DNA of 64,000 bases from an uncultured Anaerosolibacter sp. (GTDB taxonomy: Bacteria > Bacillota_A > Clostridia > Peptostreptococcales > Thermotaleaceae): assembly GCA_937948705.1 (NCBI GenBank), contig CALECF010000049.1:1-64000 (forward strand). The letters are read 5' to 3'. The position numbers were made by a program, and so were the translations under genes. The notes beneath the pieces are model-generated. The model had not been told where the DNA came from. It made no database searches and saw nothing but the letters and a program-made list of their open reading frames with translations. Positions 17,451 to 27,618 of this stretch are shown one piece after another (position 1 is the first letter of the stretch; each line of letters opens with the position of its first letter).

Positions 17451-18184
17451 TATGTCATCCGATTGATTTCCTTTTTTAATCTGTATATAATCCTTTTCTC
17501 CAATCTCGAAATATAGGATTGGGATATACCTAGCATGTCGGCTACTTCCTTCTGGGTTTTTTCCTCACCATTATTTAGTCCAAATCGAAGTTCCATGATT
17601 TTTTTCTCTCTTTTTGATAGTTTTTTTAAGGCAATTTCTAACAATTCTTTATCTACTTCTTCTTCTAAAAACTTATAAATCAAATCATTGTCTGTTCCTA
17701 ATATGTCAGACAGCAACAATTCATTGCCATCCCAATCAATATTCAATGGTTCATCAAAGGAAATCTCTGCCTTGGCTTTGCTATTTCTTCTCAAGTACAT
17801 GAGGATTTCATTTTCGATACATCTTGAAGCATAGGTAGCTAATTTTATTTTCTTTTCTGGATCAAAGGTATTAACAGCCTTTATGAGTCCAATTGTTCCA
17901 ATAGATATTAAATCTTCAACACCTATACCTGTATTCTCAAACTTTCTAGCGATATAAACGACAAGCCTCAAATTTCTTTCTATGAGTATCGTTCTTACCC
18001 CTCCGTCATCATGGCTTAACCGATCCACTAAAAACAGTTCTTCATCAGGGCTCAGTGGTGGCGGCAATGCCTCACTTCCACCTATATAGAAAATTGTTTC
18101 TGGTTCAGAGATACCCATGACTTTAAGGATTTTTAATATATATATTCTAAAAGAAATTTTTAGCCGTTTTAGCATGCTCATCAT
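17450..18184 (-). CDS. sigE: Mother-cell sigma factor SigE (pro-form)
   Basis: SigE runs early mother-cell transcription. The 244 residues start with an amphipathic, positively charged pro-sequence of about 25-30 residues, which anchors pro-SigE to the membrane until SpoIIGA cuts it. Region 2 ([19 protein letters not shown]) and region 4 ([22 protein letters not shown]) are intact. The ATG follows GGAGG by 7 nt. It lies 26 bp after its protease gene spoIIGA in the classical spoIIG operon. Confidence 0.98.
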   Translation of the reverse strand: MMSMLKRLKISFRIYILKILKVMGISEPETIFYIGGSEALPPPLSPDEELFLVDRLSHDDGGVRTILIERNLRLVVYIARKFENTGIGVEDLISIGTIGLIKAVNTFDPEKKIKLATYASRCIENEILMYLRRNSKAKAEISFDEPLNIDWDGNELLLSDILGTDNDLIYKFLEEEVDKELLEIALKKLSKREKKIMELRFGLNNGEEKTQKEVADMLGISQSYISRLEKRIIYRLKKEINRMT

Positions 18185-18210
18185 GATAACGCCTCCATTC
18201 GAGATATGTT

Positions 18211-19122
18211 TTATACTAATAAATCAGGATGTAATAGTGCATGATAATCTCCATCAACAGATAGTTGTTTTGTATAAATTCCTATAATAATTTCCTTAAT
18301 GTACTTTGAATGGTTGTTATCCTGGAGTTCAACGCAATCAGGTCTAAATCCGACTAGCATGCCATTGTCTTTACCTAAGGATTTAAAAGGGATCATTCTG
18401 AATCGATTCATCCATTGTGAAGATTGAATGACGCCCGTTATTAAATCTAAATTAATGTCTTGATGAGAATTACTAAACATTCCCTGAATATCTACTGGTA
18501 ATAAATCCTTGATTGCCCCATATTCTACAATAATTACCGGATACTTTGATAACGGATCATGAAGGGAATTTCCTGTATCAATCAATGCTCTGATTTCCCT
18601 TTTATGATTTTCTATCTCAATACATATTGGTATATAAATCTTCTCTCTAGAAATCTTTACATATATATACTCCCAACAATATTTAATTAAAATATACGCG
18701 ATGATCCCTGCATAAATAAGGAGTTTTGGACTAAATGTATCAAAGACGTTCCCTATATAGAAAACCCCATTGCTTAATAATCCCTGAAAAACTGTAAAAT
18801 AGAACAAAGCAAAAGCTGCACCACCAAACATAAATGATATGAGATAAAAAATACCCAATAGTTTAAAAAAGTGCTTGAAACGGTAGGGCATAAATGTAAC
18901 GACGATAATCAACATGGACGCTACAATTTTCATCATCATAGAATACAAAAAACTAAGGGAAGGAAAAAAAACGACAAAGGCGTAAATAGCTCCTACGGTC
19001 GCTCCGACCCATATTTTATGTTTAGGTACAACTGTCTTACTAAAATACGACGTTAAATGTAATATTAGCCAATTCATCAAAAGATTTTCAATAAAAAGAT
19101 ACTCTCCATAAACCTCTATCAT
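18211..19122 (-). CDS. spoIIGA: Pro-sigma-E processing aspartic protease SpoIIGA
   Basis: SpoIIGA cleaves pro-SigE after activation by SpoIIR. The N-terminal half has about five membrane helices starting at [10 protein letters not shown]. The C-terminal half is a retroviral-type aspartic protease domain with [12 protein letters not shown], where DTG is the active site. The start at 19122 has GGGGG a few nucleotides upstream, giving 303 residues; the in-frame extension to 19173 lacks a ribosome site. It is expressed from a long-spacer promoter with Spo0A boxes directly upstream. Confidence 0.95.
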   Translation of the reverse strand: MIEVYGEYLFIENLLMNWLILHLTSYFSKTVVPKHKIWVGATVGAIYAFVVFFPSLSFLYSMMMKIVASMLIIVVTFMPYRFKHFFKLLGIFYLISFMFGGAAFALFYFTVFQGLLSNGVFYIGNVFDTFSPKLLIYAGIIAYILIKYCWEYIYVKISREKIYIPICIEIENHKREIRALIDTGNSLHDPLSKYPVIIVEYGAIKDLLPVDIQGMFSNSHQDINLDLITGVIQSSQWMNRFRMIPFKSLGKDNGMLVGFRPDCVELQDNNHSKYIKEIIIGIYTKQLSVDGDYHALLHPDLLV

Positions 19123-19193
19123 ATCCATTCCCCCGATAATGGAGATTCTTATACTCGCTATACTTCTATTCAATTGTCCTATGCTTTATGTCT

Positions 19194-19240
19194 ATTATAT
19201 AGCAAGGTTATTTATTTTTTTGTCAATGTTTGAAGTCGAA
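19194..19240 (-). promoter_or_regulatory. spoIIG promoter with Spo0A boxes
   Basis: The minus strand shows TTGACA (19221-19226) and TATAAT (19194-19199) separated by 21 bp, too long for ordinary sigA use. The -35 overlaps a Spo0A-box-like TTTTGTCAA (read on the + strand, 19218-19226), and a second box TGAAGTCGAA lies at 19231-19240. B. subtilis spoIIG has the same layout: consensus hexamers with a 22-bp spacer and 0A boxes overlapping the -35. The inference of Spo0A-P activation is strong. Confidence 0.75.
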
Positions 19241-19269
19241 TGCACAAAAGTCATTTCTATTAATTATCA

Positions 19270-19320
19270 TAATACGACAAAAGGCCGCTTAGTTACCTAA
19301 GCGACCTTCTGTCGTATTAT
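19270..19320 (-). terminator. Long hairpin after ftsZ
   Basis: A stem of about 22 bp (AATACGACA.AAGG.CGCTTAG and its complement, two mismatches) with a 4-nt loop follows the ftsZ stop. The downstream T tract is weak, but the stem is long enough to act as terminator or 3'-end protector before spoIIGA. Confidence 0.65.
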
Positions 19321-19325
19321 ATATC

Positions 19326-20402
19326 TTATCTCTTTTTCCTTAAAAAAGTTGGAATATCAAGATCATCATTTTGATGGACAATCTCTTCCTCTTTTAGCTG
19401 ACCTTGACGAATCTCTTTTGCTGTCATTATGGTCTTAGATGAAGGTATCTTGTGTTCAAAGCCAGTGGCAATCACGGTAATTCTAATTTCATCCTTTAGA
19501 TCCTCATCAATCACAGCACCAAAGATAATATTGGCATCTGGGTCTGCAGCTTGAGCAACTAGCTCAGCTGCTTCATTTACTTCAAACAACCCTAGGTTGG
19601 AACCCCCAGTAATATTTAAGAGGACACCTTTCGCTCCTTCAATAGTTGTTTCTAATAAAGGACTATGTATTGCTTGTTTTGCTGCCTCAGTTGCCCTGTG
19701 TTCTCCACTGGCCCTACCAATACCCATATGGGCTAGGCCTTGTTCAAACATAATTGTCTTAACATCTGCAAAGTCTAGATTTACCAATCCTGGTACAGCA
19801 ATCAAGTCGGATATGCCTTGTACACCCTGTCTTAAGACATCATCAGCCATTCTAAATGCATCCACAATAGAAGTCTTCTTTTCAACCACTTGAAGAAGCC
19901 TATCATTTGGAATTGTTACCAATGTATCTACTCTAGATTTGAGTTCTTCAATACCTAGTTCTGCATGCTGCATTCTACGTTTACCTTCAAAGGTAAACGG
20001 CTTTGTCACAACGCCTACTGTCAAAATACCCATCTCTTTGGCGATCTCAGCTACAATGGGAGCAGCTCCTGTTCCTGTACCACCACCCATACCAGCGGTA
20101 ACAAATACCATATCAGCCCCTTGCAAAGCTTGATATATATCATCCCTGCTTTCCTCAGCAGCTTTCTTCCCAATTTCAGGATTTGCCCCAGCACCTAGGC
20201 CTTTAGACAATTTCTCTCCAATTTGAATTCTGAATTCTGCTTTTGAAGTGAAAAGCGCCTGCTTGTCCGTATTCACAGCGATAAACTGAACACCTTTTAA
20301 TTGTGACTCAATCATTCTATTGACAGCGTTGTTTCCACCGCCACCTACTCCAATAACTTTAATTTGGGCGAATTGCTCCATATCAACATCAAACTCTAAC
20401 AC
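19326..20402 (-). CDS. ftsZ: Cell division GTPase FtsZ
   Basis: FtsZ polymerises into the Z ring. The 358 residues carry the tubulin signature GGGTGTG (about 106-112), the N-terminal [10 protein letters not shown], the synergy-loop region and a short C-terminal linker ending in the conserved partner-binding peptide [12 protein letters not shown]. It is separated from sbp by a 224-bp gap (20403-20626) that has AT-rich promoter-like DNA but no certain promoter or gene. No ftsA lies upstream in this cluster. Confidence 0.98.
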   Translation of the reverse strand: MLEFDVDMEQFAQIKVIGVGGGGNNAVNRMIESQLKGVQFIAVNTDKQALFTSKAEFRIQIGEKLSKGLGAGANPEIGKKAAEESRDDIYQALQGADMVFVTAGMGGGTGTGAAPIVAEIAKEMGILTVGVVTKPFTFEGKRRMQHAELGIEELKSRVDTLVTIPNDRLLQVVEKKTSIVDAFRMADDVLRQGVQGISDLIAVPGLVNLDFADVKTIMFEQGLAHMGIGRASGEHRATEAAKQAIHSPLLETTIEGAKGVLLNITGGSNLGLFEVNEAAELVAQAADPDANIIFGAVIDEDLKDEIRITVIATGFEHKIPSSKTIMTAKEIRQGQLKEEEIVHQNDDLDIPTFLRKKR

Positions 20403-20626
20403 AAAATTACCCCCTTCATCCGGCTATGAAAATATTTTATTTAGGTTTAGTCATTGTAGTTATATCATTTTAATTAAAAACCTTTATGACGTTACTACAT
20501 GAAGCTTTTGGTTCACCCATAAACGCTTCATCCATGTTAAATTTATACATAAAATATACAAGGATATTTAACACTATTACTAATTTCAACATACTATGCA
20601 AATATCCTTTTTTCAGAATAAAAAAA

Positions 20627-20977
20627 TTATTTCTTACCGATTCTCTCAATCGAGTATCTTCTTATGATTGCGAAGTTTTGGAACAATCTCCCACCAAATG
20701 CAAATATTGCTGCATAGTATAAAGGAACTCCTAATCGATCACCAATATACGCTAAAATACCTGCTAGGATGGCATTTCCAAAAAAACCCGTAACAAAAAT
20801 AGTCGAATTAAATCTATTTTCCATATGGGATCGAATCGCTCCAAATACAGAATCCAAAGCTGCCAAAATAGCCACAGACATGTAGAGAGAATATGAGGTT
20901 GGGTATGTAATCGGTAAATATAGGCCTAGAGTAACACCAATGATTAGGCCGATAATTGCAATAATCAATCTGTTCAC
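20627..20977 (-). CDS. sbp: Small basic protein (Sbp, DUF1290 family)
   Basis: A 116-residue membrane protein with four hydrophobic stretches and a basic C-terminus (RRYSIERIGKK). Sbp-family genes sit between division genes and ftsZ in many Gram-positives; the function is undefined. It follows the DUF881 gene by 65 bp and fits the order ftsQ-DUF881-sbp-ftsZ. Confidence 0.9.
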   Translation of the reverse strand: MNRLIIAIIGLIIGVTLGLYLPITYPTSYSLYMSVAILAALDSVFGAIRSHMENRFNSTIFVTGFFGNAILAGILAYIGDRLGVPLYYAAIFAFGGRLFQNFAIIRRYSIERIGKK

Positions 20978-21042
20978 CTTCTTTTAACAAAATAAGTGCA
21001 TGAAAAAGAAATTTATATTGTTTTAATTCATTATTACTTATT

Positions 21043-21768
21043 CTACTCTTCCAAAGTCTTTGCATATATAAACTTTGTTATTTTATCATATCGGGAGATG
21101 ATAACCTCATCTTGCTTTTTGATAGATACTCGTAAGTTATATGCATCTTTCATTTGCCATATAATACCGAACCTGATATTTAATGCTGCTTCTAGAGTCT
21201 CTGGGTTTCCGATGGCCTTGATGATAAAAGGTGGAGTAGTAGGAACAGAATTTATATTGACATTGTTACCTGCCAAATGAATTTCTGTATTTGATACGAT
21301 ACGCTGGTCATTGATTGAAATCGCTTCGGCTCCAGCATCATTTAACTTATTTAATAAGCTTAATAACAAATCATAATTTATCATAATAACACTCAAGTCA
21401 GAAGGATAATTGACCCCCATAGGTGGATCATCCACGACAACCACCACACCTTTTCCCTTCACTGCCCTTACACCAGATATCATTTTATATTTCTCTAGTT
21501 CAGCACTTAGATTCTTTAACTGACTATCTTCCTTGGACTCTGCATCCTCAATGTCTTTAATTTTTCTCTGGAGTAAATCTACCTGGCTCAACAACTGCTG
21601 CTTGTCATCTTTTTCTTTTTTTAACTCCCTGGATAACTGTTGGGATTTCTGGGTAGGCCCGCCCCAATCCAAGTCACTCCCTTGCACACTTTTAAATTGT
21701 ATAGATAACACCAATCCAAGAACTAAACAAACAATGCCTACAGCTAGCTGTCCTTTTCTTCCTTTCAC
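21043..21768 (-). CDS. DUF881 division-cluster protein (YlxW/YlxX-like)
   Basis: A 241-residue protein: a signal-anchor helix (residues 5-27), a coiled coil (about 38-95, rich in K, E, L and Q), then the DUF881 domain with VVVVDDP, LLLSLLNKLNDAGAEAISINDQRI and PPFIIKAIG. The coiled coil and extracytoplasmic domain resemble divisome-associated proteins; the role is unknown. It follows ftsQ by 11 bp. Confidence 0.9.
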   Translation of the reverse strand: MKGRKGQLAVGIVCLVLGLVLSIQFKSVQGSDLDWGGPTQKSQQLSRELKKEKDDKQQLLSQVDLLQRKIKDIEDAESKEDSQLKNLSAELEKYKMISGVRAVKGKGVVVVVDDPPMGVNYPSDLSVIMINYDLLLSLLNKLNDAGAEAISINDQRIVSNTEIHLAGNNVNINSVPTTPPFIIKAIGNPETLEAALNIRFGIIWQMKDAYNLRVSIKKQDEVIISRYDKITKFIYAKTLEE

Positions 21769-21779
21769 ACTATTTCCTC

Positions 21780-22529
21780 CTATTCTACAGGCCTATAGCT
21801 TGGATTCCCCTCATGACTAACATCAATCACACCCCGCGTAATCCCTTTCGAAGCTAGATCTGATAATATGCCTTTCAGCAGCTGTAGTTTGTATTCAATA
21901 TTATTTCCTTCCCCAATTTTACAAGATAACCCTTTGGAGAACCGGATCAGCATATTCTTTTTATCAGTTACATTAATCTCTTTGATATCTTCGTTCATGT
22001 TCTTCATAGCTTTGGCAAGGAAAAGTGCTTTGTCCAATTGTTCTTGATCAGAAACGTGAAGTATAGAACCCTCCATAAAATTACTAAATTCTAAGCCACT
22101 TATAGTTTGTAGGCCAGGGGTCTGAATATCCGACTTTAGAACCACGCCCTCTTCGTCGATAATCAAAAAGGTTCCCATAAAAGGTACGACTGCAGCTTCC
22201 GTTCTTTCAGTCACCCGAACAATTAACTTATTCGGTAGCTTCCTCTTTACGGATGCTGTTTTAATATATGGATTTATCATTAGATTTGACGCAATACTAT
22301 CCATTTTTACTTTAAATATATTGAATCCCATTGTACTCTCAATATTGGGCATAATTTGCTCTTTCGAAAGGAATTCGTTACCATATATCTCAATATCCCT
22401 GATATTCAGAAGATCCGTCTTGAAAAAAACGATAAATGTAATCGCACAAAGCAATACCATAATCATTAGAATAGCTCTTAATTTATTCTTTTTAGCACGA
22501 ATATCAATTTGTGATCTATTAATATACAT
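21780..22529 (-). CDS. ftsQ: Cell division protein FtsQ/DivIB
   Basis: A bitopic divisome protein that scaffolds FtsL and the septal synthase. There is one membrane helix (about residues 18-38), then a POTRA domain beginning LNIRDIEIYGNEFLSKEQI, then the FtsQ beta domain. The ATG at 22529 (MYINRSQ) follows AGGGTGG; the frame extending to 22559 lacks a ribosome site, so I take 249 residues. It lies between murA and the DUF881 gene. Confidence 0.92.
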   Translation of the reverse strand: MYINRSQIDIRAKKNKLRAILMIMVLLCAITFIVFFKTDLLNIRDIEIYGNEFLSKEQIMPNIESTMGFNIFKVKMDSIASNLMINPYIKTASVKRKLPNKLIVRVTERTEAAVVPFMGTFLIIDEEGVVLKSDIQTPGLQTISGLEFSNFMEGSILHVSDQEQLDKALFLAKAMKNMNEDIKEINVTDKKNMLIRFSKGLSCKIGEGNNIEYKLQLLKGILSDLASKGITRGVIDVSHEGNPSYRPVE

Positions 22530-22591
22530 ATATACCACCCTAATAGTTTGTCCAATCATTTTATTAAACTAAGAGCAGCTTTTGCTGCATC

Positions 22592-23845
22592 TTATTTTAT
22601 CTTATATATCTTAGCTCCTAGCTGTTCCAGCATTCTATCAAATTGCTCATATCCCCTTTCGATATGGACAATATCTTCTACTGTGGTTGTACCTTCGGCT
22701 ACAAGTCCTGCTATAACCAATGCAGCTCCACCCCTTAAGTCTTTAGAAAATACCCTAGCGCCTGTCAATTTTTTTACACCCTTAATCACGGCTACTCTAC
22801 CATCAATCTTAATTTTTGCACCCATTCTTATTAACTCATCCACATGCTTATAACGGTTCTCAAATATAGTTTCAGTGAAAAAACTAGTTCCTCTTGCAAC
22901 TGTCATCAATGCCATGAATTGCGCCTGCATATCTGTTGGAAATCCAGGATAAGGAAGTGTCTTTACCATATCCACGGCTCTTATTCTTTCGGGCGCTTTA
23001 AATTTTAAAGTGTCCCCTTTTTCCAGAATGAGGCATCCACACTCTTTTAGCTTAGAAATGATCGGCTGTACATGACTGGCAATGGCATTCTTAATGAGAA
23101 TATCTCCACCTGTAGCTGCAGCAGCAGCTAAAATCGTACCAGTGACAATTCGATCAGGCATAATTCTGTGCTCTACCTCATGTAATTCCTTTACACCCTC
23201 AATGATAATCTCGCTCGTTCCAGCCCCATAAATTTTAGCACCCATTTTTAGCAGAAAGTCTTGCAAGTCAACAATTTCCGGTTCTTTTGCTGCATTAACA
23301 ATCCTTGTAGTTCCCTCTGCTACAACAGCAGCAAGCATTGCATTTTCCGTAGCCCCAACACTTGGATAGTCCAAATGAATTTCACAACCTTTTAAATGGA
23401 GAACTTCGCACTCTAAAAAGCCATGGGCTTCTGTAATCTTAACACCTAATGCCTCTAATGCTTTAATATGAAGATCGATAGGTCTTGGGCCGATTTCACA
23501 TCCACCAGGATAACTTATCTTAATTTTACCACATCTCCCCAGTATCGGCCCCATTAAAAATATGGAAGATCTCATTTCTCTAACTAATCCTTCAGGTACT
23601 TCATAAGATGATAAAGTGCTTGAATCAATGGTTATCTTGTCACCCTCAAAACTAATTTCACATCCTATGCCCCTTAGAATCTCGATCATCGTATGAACAT
23701 CTTTTAAGTTAGGGCAATCGGTCAATACACTTACTTTTCCGTTCAATACTGTAGCTGCAAGGATGGGCAAAACTGCATTCTTCGCTCCACCAATACGTAT
23801 CTCACCTTGCAATCTATTGCCACCATGTATAACAAATTGGCTCAC
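22592..23845 (-). CDS. murA: UDP-N-acetylglucosamine 1-carboxyvinyltransferase
   Basis: MurA makes the first committed peptidoglycan precursor from UDP-GlcNAc and phosphoenolpyruvate. The catalytic Cys of the PGGCEIGPRP loop lies at about residue 116, the fosfomycin-sensitive form. The N-terminal GGNRLQGEIRIGGAKNA is typical. The start is a GTG at 23845 with GGAGGTG 5-7 nt before it; the ATG at 23881 has no ribosome site. The 23846-24005 stretch upstream, between murG and murA, shows nothing certain. Confidence 0.97.
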   Translation of the reverse strand: MSQFVIHGGNRLQGEIRIGGAKNAVLPILAATVLNGKVSVLTDCPNLKDVHTMIEILRGIGCEISFEGDKITIDSSTLSSYEVPEGLVREMRSSIFLMGPILGRCGKIKISYPGGCEIGPRPIDLHIKALEALGVKITEAHGFLECEVLHLKGCEIHLDYPSVGATENAMLAAVVAEGTTRIVNAAKEPEIVDLQDFLLKMGAKIYGAGTSEIIIEGVKELHEVEHRIMPDRIVTGTILAAAAATGGDILIKNAIASHVQPIISKLKECGCLILEKGDTLKFKAPERIRAVDMVKTLPYPGFPTDMQAQFMALMTVARGTSFFTETIFENRYKHVDELIRMGAKIKIDGRVAVIKGVKKLTGARVFSKDLRGGAALVIAGLVAEGTTTVEDIVHIERGYEQFDRMLEQLGAKIYKIK

Positions 23846-24005
23846 ATATTCCACCTCCGAGAAGTCTTTAACTTTATGCAAATTACTTGTAATGTCGCCA
23901 TGATTTCACCAAAAGTCAAAACCCAATATATTACTCATAATATGCATTAAGTTAGGAGGTGTTACATAAACTTGCTCTTTCTACTTCGTGCCAATGGGTT
24001 ACGAG

Positions 24006-25112
24006 TTATTCATGGATAAGCTTAAGGATATTTGCGTAAATTAACTCGGTGGCATTTTCCTTCGCTAGTGATTTGCTTCTTGCCGACATTTCCACTAATC
24101 TTTCACGATCTCGAATAAACAAATGTAGTAAGTCCACTATATTCTTATCATTTAAATCTTTTTCAAGCAATAATACTGCAGCCCCATTTTTCTCCAACAC
24201 CCTTGCATTATATTCTTGATGGTTATTTGTTACATGGGGTGATGGGATTAATATAGATGGTAACCCCATGGCAGTAACCTCGGCTAGCGTAATCGCACCC
24301 GATCGGCTTATAATTAAATCTGAGGCACCCATCAGTTTTGGCATATCATGAACATACGCCAGCAAACTGAGATTTATACTATGGGCTAAATTCATTGCTT
24401 TGAACTTCTCCATCATCTGTCCATAGTGTCTTTCACCAGTAATATGATGTATGGTTATGTCTTTTCGATCGTTAAATCGCTTCATCACTTCAAGCATTAC
24501 TTCATTAATCTTTTCTGCGCCCCTGCTCCCACCAAAGGATGTGACAATAATTCTATCATCTACGATACCTAACTCGCTTCGGAACTTCTCCCGGTCGTAT
24601 TGAATAAATTCTTTGCGAACTGGATTTCCAGTGACAGCAAGCTTACTGCTATTTGAAAAGTATCTGCTAGATTCCTCAAAACTGATCAGTATCTTGTTTA
24701 CAAACTTACTAAGTATTTTATTTGTTACCCCAGGAACGACGTTTTGTTCATGAATCACAGTTTTAATATTCATTAGGGATGCAACAAAAACCACCGGTCC
24801 ACATACGTATCCACCTGTTCCAATCACAACATCCGGCCTAAAGCTTTTAATGATGGCTCCAGCCTCTTGAAGGCCCTTAAAAAGATCTTTAACTGACCTG
24901 ATTGTATCGAAAGATATTTTTCTTCTAAACCCTCTAACCGTAATTGTTTTTAGCTCATATCCTGCTTTGGGTACCAAATCACTTTCTAATCCTTTTTCTG
25001 TGCCAACAAATAGGATTTGACTATCTTTCATACCACTTTGAATCTTATTTGCAATTGCAATTGCAGGATAGATGTGTCCACCTGTTCCTCCACCTGTAAT
25101 AAGCACCTTCAT
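24006..25112 (-). CDS. murG: MurG N-acetylglucosaminyltransferase (lipid II synthesis)
   Basis: MurG transfers GlcNAc to lipid I at the inner membrane face, producing lipid II. The 368 residues have the N-terminal glycine-rich GGGTGGHIYPAIAIA, a second glycine loop GGSRGAEKIN, and the donor-binding region SRSGAITLAEVTAMGLPSIL. It begins 4 bp after the spoVE stop, so the pair is probably translationally linked: one gene makes lipid II, the other polymerises it. Confidence 0.97.
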   Translation of the reverse strand: MKVLITGGGTGGHIYPAIAIANKIQSGMKDSQILFVGTEKGLESDLVPKAGYELKTITVRGFRRKISFDTIRSVKDLFKGLQEAGAIIKSFRPDVVIGTGGYVCGPVVFVASLMNIKTVIHEQNVVPGVTNKILSKFVNKILISFEESSRYFSNSSKLAVTGNPVRKEFIQYDREKFRSELGIVDDRIIVTSFGGSRGAEKINEVMLEVMKRFNDRKDITIHHITGERHYGQMMEKFKAMNLAHSINLSLLAYVHDMPKLMGASDLIISRSGAITLAEVTAMGLPSILIPSPHVTNNHQEYNARVLEKNGAAVLLLEKDLNDKNIVDLLHLFIRDRERLVEMSARSKSLAKENATELIYANILKLIHE

Positions 25113-25116
25113 TTTT

Positions 25117-26220
25117 TCAGCTCCTATCTAAGTTCGCGTACCTTGAGATATTTAACATTACTCCTATGGCTGTCATAAAAATCGCCAATGAAGTTCCACC
25201 CCAACTAATGAAAGGGAGCGCTATCCCTGTTACGGGCATAGAGGACGTTGCAACAGCAATATTGATTGTCACTTGAACCGCTACCATAGCTGTAATACCA
25301 GTTGCAATCAAACAACTGAAAAGATCAGGCGCATTGATGGCAATCCGTACACCTCTCCATATTAGCAGTAGATAAAGGACAATCACCGCCACACACCCAA
25401 CAAAACCCAGTTCTTCCCCAATGATAGCAAAAATAAAATCATTTTGTGGTTCCGGTATATATAGATATTTTTGAATACTCTTCCCAAGTCCTACTCCAAA
25501 TAGTCCTCCTGATCCTAATGCTAGAAGTGATTGAATTACTTGATACCCTGTATCTCGGGCGTCAGCAAAAGGGTCTAGAAACCCTGTCAATCTCCGCATC
25601 CTATATGGCTCAGCTAAAATCATTACCACCAACAGCCCTGCGCCGCCTGCACCCATAAAGGTCAAATGTCCCCATCGCATCCCTGTCACAAACATCATTG
25701 CCACTATAATAGCTGAGATCGTTACCGCTGTACTCAAGTTTGGTTGCAAAATAATAAGTCCAAAATAAAGGCCAATAATACCTAGATAGGGAACTACACC
25801 CTTTACAAAATTTTTAATTTTCTCAGGATTATTGGATAAGGATGCAGCCACAAAGAAAATCGAGCAGATTTTAGCTATCTCCGCCGGCATTACTGTAAAT
25901 CCTCCGACGCCTAGCCATCTTTTCGCACCATTGTATTCAATGCCAAGGGGTGTTAGCACTAAAACTAATAAGACTAGGCTTAGAATAAACCCCCATGGTG
26001 CAAGCTTTTTATATTTCCAATAGTCGAAGTTCATAGTGAAAAGCATTCCACAAAGGCCAACCGCGGCCCAGAGCAAATCTCTTTTTAGAAAATGATATCC
26101 ATCTCCTAACCTGAAATAAGCAAAGGCATAGCTTGCACTAAATACCATGATGATCCCTATAACAACAAGTATAAGCACTGTAATCATTAGGGTAAAATCG
26201 CTGGACTTCCTCTTGGTCAT
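25117..26220 (-). CDS. spoVE: SEDS peptidoglycan polymerase, SpoVE/FtsW type
   Basis: SEDS-family glycosyltransferase with about ten membrane helices. Family loops include FLKRDLLWA, GAKRWLG and IGEELGFVG. The ATG at 26220 shares its A with the murD stop codon and has AGGAGG 8 nt upstream; 367 residues. Its place between murD and murG corresponds to spoVE in Bacillus, and spoVD is in the same cluster, so a sporulation role is likely. It may also be the only FtsW of the cell. Confidence 0.88.
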   Translation of the reverse strand: MTKRKSSDFTLMITVLILVVIGIIMVFSASYAFAYFRLGDGYHFLKRDLLWAAVGLCGMLFTMNFDYWKYKKLAPWGFILSLVLLVLVLTPLGIEYNGAKRWLGVGGFTVMPAEIAKICSIFFVAASLSNNPEKIKNFVKGVVPYLGIIGLYFGLIILQPNLSTAVTISAIIVAMMFVTGMRWGHLTFMGAGGAGLLVVMILAEPYRMRRLTGFLDPFADARDTGYQVIQSLLALGSGGLFGVGLGKSIQKYLYIPEPQNDFIFAIIGEELGFVGCVAVIVLYLLLIWRGVRIAINAPDLFSCLIATGITAMVAVQVTINIAVATSSMPVTGIALPFISWGGTSLAIFMTAIGVMLNISRYANLDRS

Positions 26221-27584
26221 TATAGCGACCTCCTCAAACTTTCTACACACTCTTTAAAATGCTTTCCTCGGTGTTCATAGCTCTTATACATATCCCAGCT
26301 TGCACAGGCTGGGGATAAGAGCACTGTATCACCCCTACTCGCCAATTTGTACGCCATCACAACCGCTTCATCCATAGTTCTTACTATTGTACAACTATCA
26401 AAGCCTAACTTTTCTCCTGTCATTCTCATTTTATCTGCCGTTTCGCCAAGTAAAACCATATGCTTTACTTTGCCTTCAAAGGTTTGAATCAATTCGTCAA
26501 ATTCACTACCTTTATCCATTCCCCCACCAATTAAGACAATTGGGGTTTCCATACCTTTTATTGCTGCAATAGATGCATCTGGATTTGTCCCTTTTGAGTC
26601 ATTGATAAATCGTATTCCCTGAATTTCACCTACAACCTCTGTTCGATGCTCTACACCTTTAAAGGCTCTAAGGGTGCTGGCGATAATTTCAATGTCAATA
26701 CCCGCCCAAAATGCGATGGCTGTAGCCGCAAGTGCATTTTCTAAATTATGGTTTCCTGGAATATTCAATTCCTTAGCGCCACAAACAACCATGTAATCTT
26801 TTCCTTTTTCTTTCACTACAATATTTTCATCTACTACAAAGGCACCTTGATCAAAATACTGCTTACGACTGAAGAAGATTATTTCGGACTTCATTTGACC
26901 CGCTAAGGCGTAGGTCTCTTCATTATCTGCATTCAACACAATGTAATCAGTGGCTTCCTGATTTTTAAAAACATTTGCCTTTGCAGCAATATAATTTTCC
27001 ATTGTCTTATGTCTATTTAAATGATCCGGTGTAATATTCAGTATTGCAGCAATGTGAGGTTTAAACATTACGATACTCTCCAGTTGAAAACTACTCACCT
27101 CAGTTACCAATATTGCTTCCTTGCTTGCTTCGAGGGCCTTTGATACCGCAGCAACCCCAATATTGCCAACAACATAGGTTTCTTTTTGAGCATTCTTGAA
27201 TATCTCGCCTGTTAATGCAGTAGTCGTAGTTTTTCCGTTTGTACCAGTAATGGCAATAAACCTTCCTTGACACAATCTATAGGCCAGTTCTAGTTCGCCG
27301 ATTACGGGAATACCATTCTCCTTTGCTTTGAGGATAAAAGATATATCTGTTGGCACACCGGGACTCAGCACAATAAGATCAAACTGACTTACATCTTCTG
27401 GATGCCTTCCAAGAATATAATCTACCCCGACCTTACCCAAAAGGTCTACGATTTCATGTAATTGTTCTTCATTTTTAACATCATTTACGGTAACCTTTGC
27501 ACCCTGTTGAACGAGTGTTTTTACCGTTGGAATCCCAGAAGTTGCCAATCCTACGACTAAGACGCTTTTTCCTCCTAATATCAT
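26220..27584 (-). CDS. murD: UDP-MurNAc-L-alanine:D-glutamate ligase
   Basis: MurD adds D-Glu to UDP-MurNAc-Ala. An N-terminal nucleotide-fold domain (LVVGLATSGIPTVKTL) is followed by the ATP loop ITGTNGKTTTTAL, then NITPDHLNRH and the C-terminal FINDSKGTNPDA. The ATG at 27584 is preferred because AGGTG lies 6 nt before it, giving 454 residues. It overlaps spoVE by one base. Confidence 0.97.
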   Translation of the reverse strand: MILGGKSVLVVGLATSGIPTVKTLVQQGAKVTVNDVKNEEQLHEIVDLLGKVGVDYILGRHPEDVSQFDLIVLSPGVPTDISFILKAKENGIPVIGELELAYRLCQGRFIAITGTNGKTTTTALTGEIFKNAQKETYVVGNIGVAAVSKALEASKEAILVTEVSSFQLESIVMFKPHIAAILNITPDHLNRHKTMENYIAAKANVFKNQEATDYIVLNADNEETYALAGQMKSEIIFFSRKQYFDQGAFVVDENIVVKEKGKDYMVVCGAKELNIPGNHNLENALAATAIAFWAGIDIEIIASTLRAFKGVEHRTEVVGEIQGIRFINDSKGTNPDASIAAIKGMETPIVLIGGGMDKGSEFDELIQTFEGKVKHMVLLGETADKMRMTGEKLGFDSCTIVRTMDEAVVMAYKLASRGDTVLLSPACASWDMYKSYEHRGKHFKECVESLRRSL

Positions 27585-27618
27585 CCGATGCACCTGCTTT
27601 CGTCTATATTATAATTTC

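Noticed and set aside
20455..20545. 21-codon frame and inverted GATGAAGC/GCTTCATG upstream of ftsZ
   Set aside because: No ribosome site precedes it and the inverted repeat arms are short with a 19-nt loop; likely chance.
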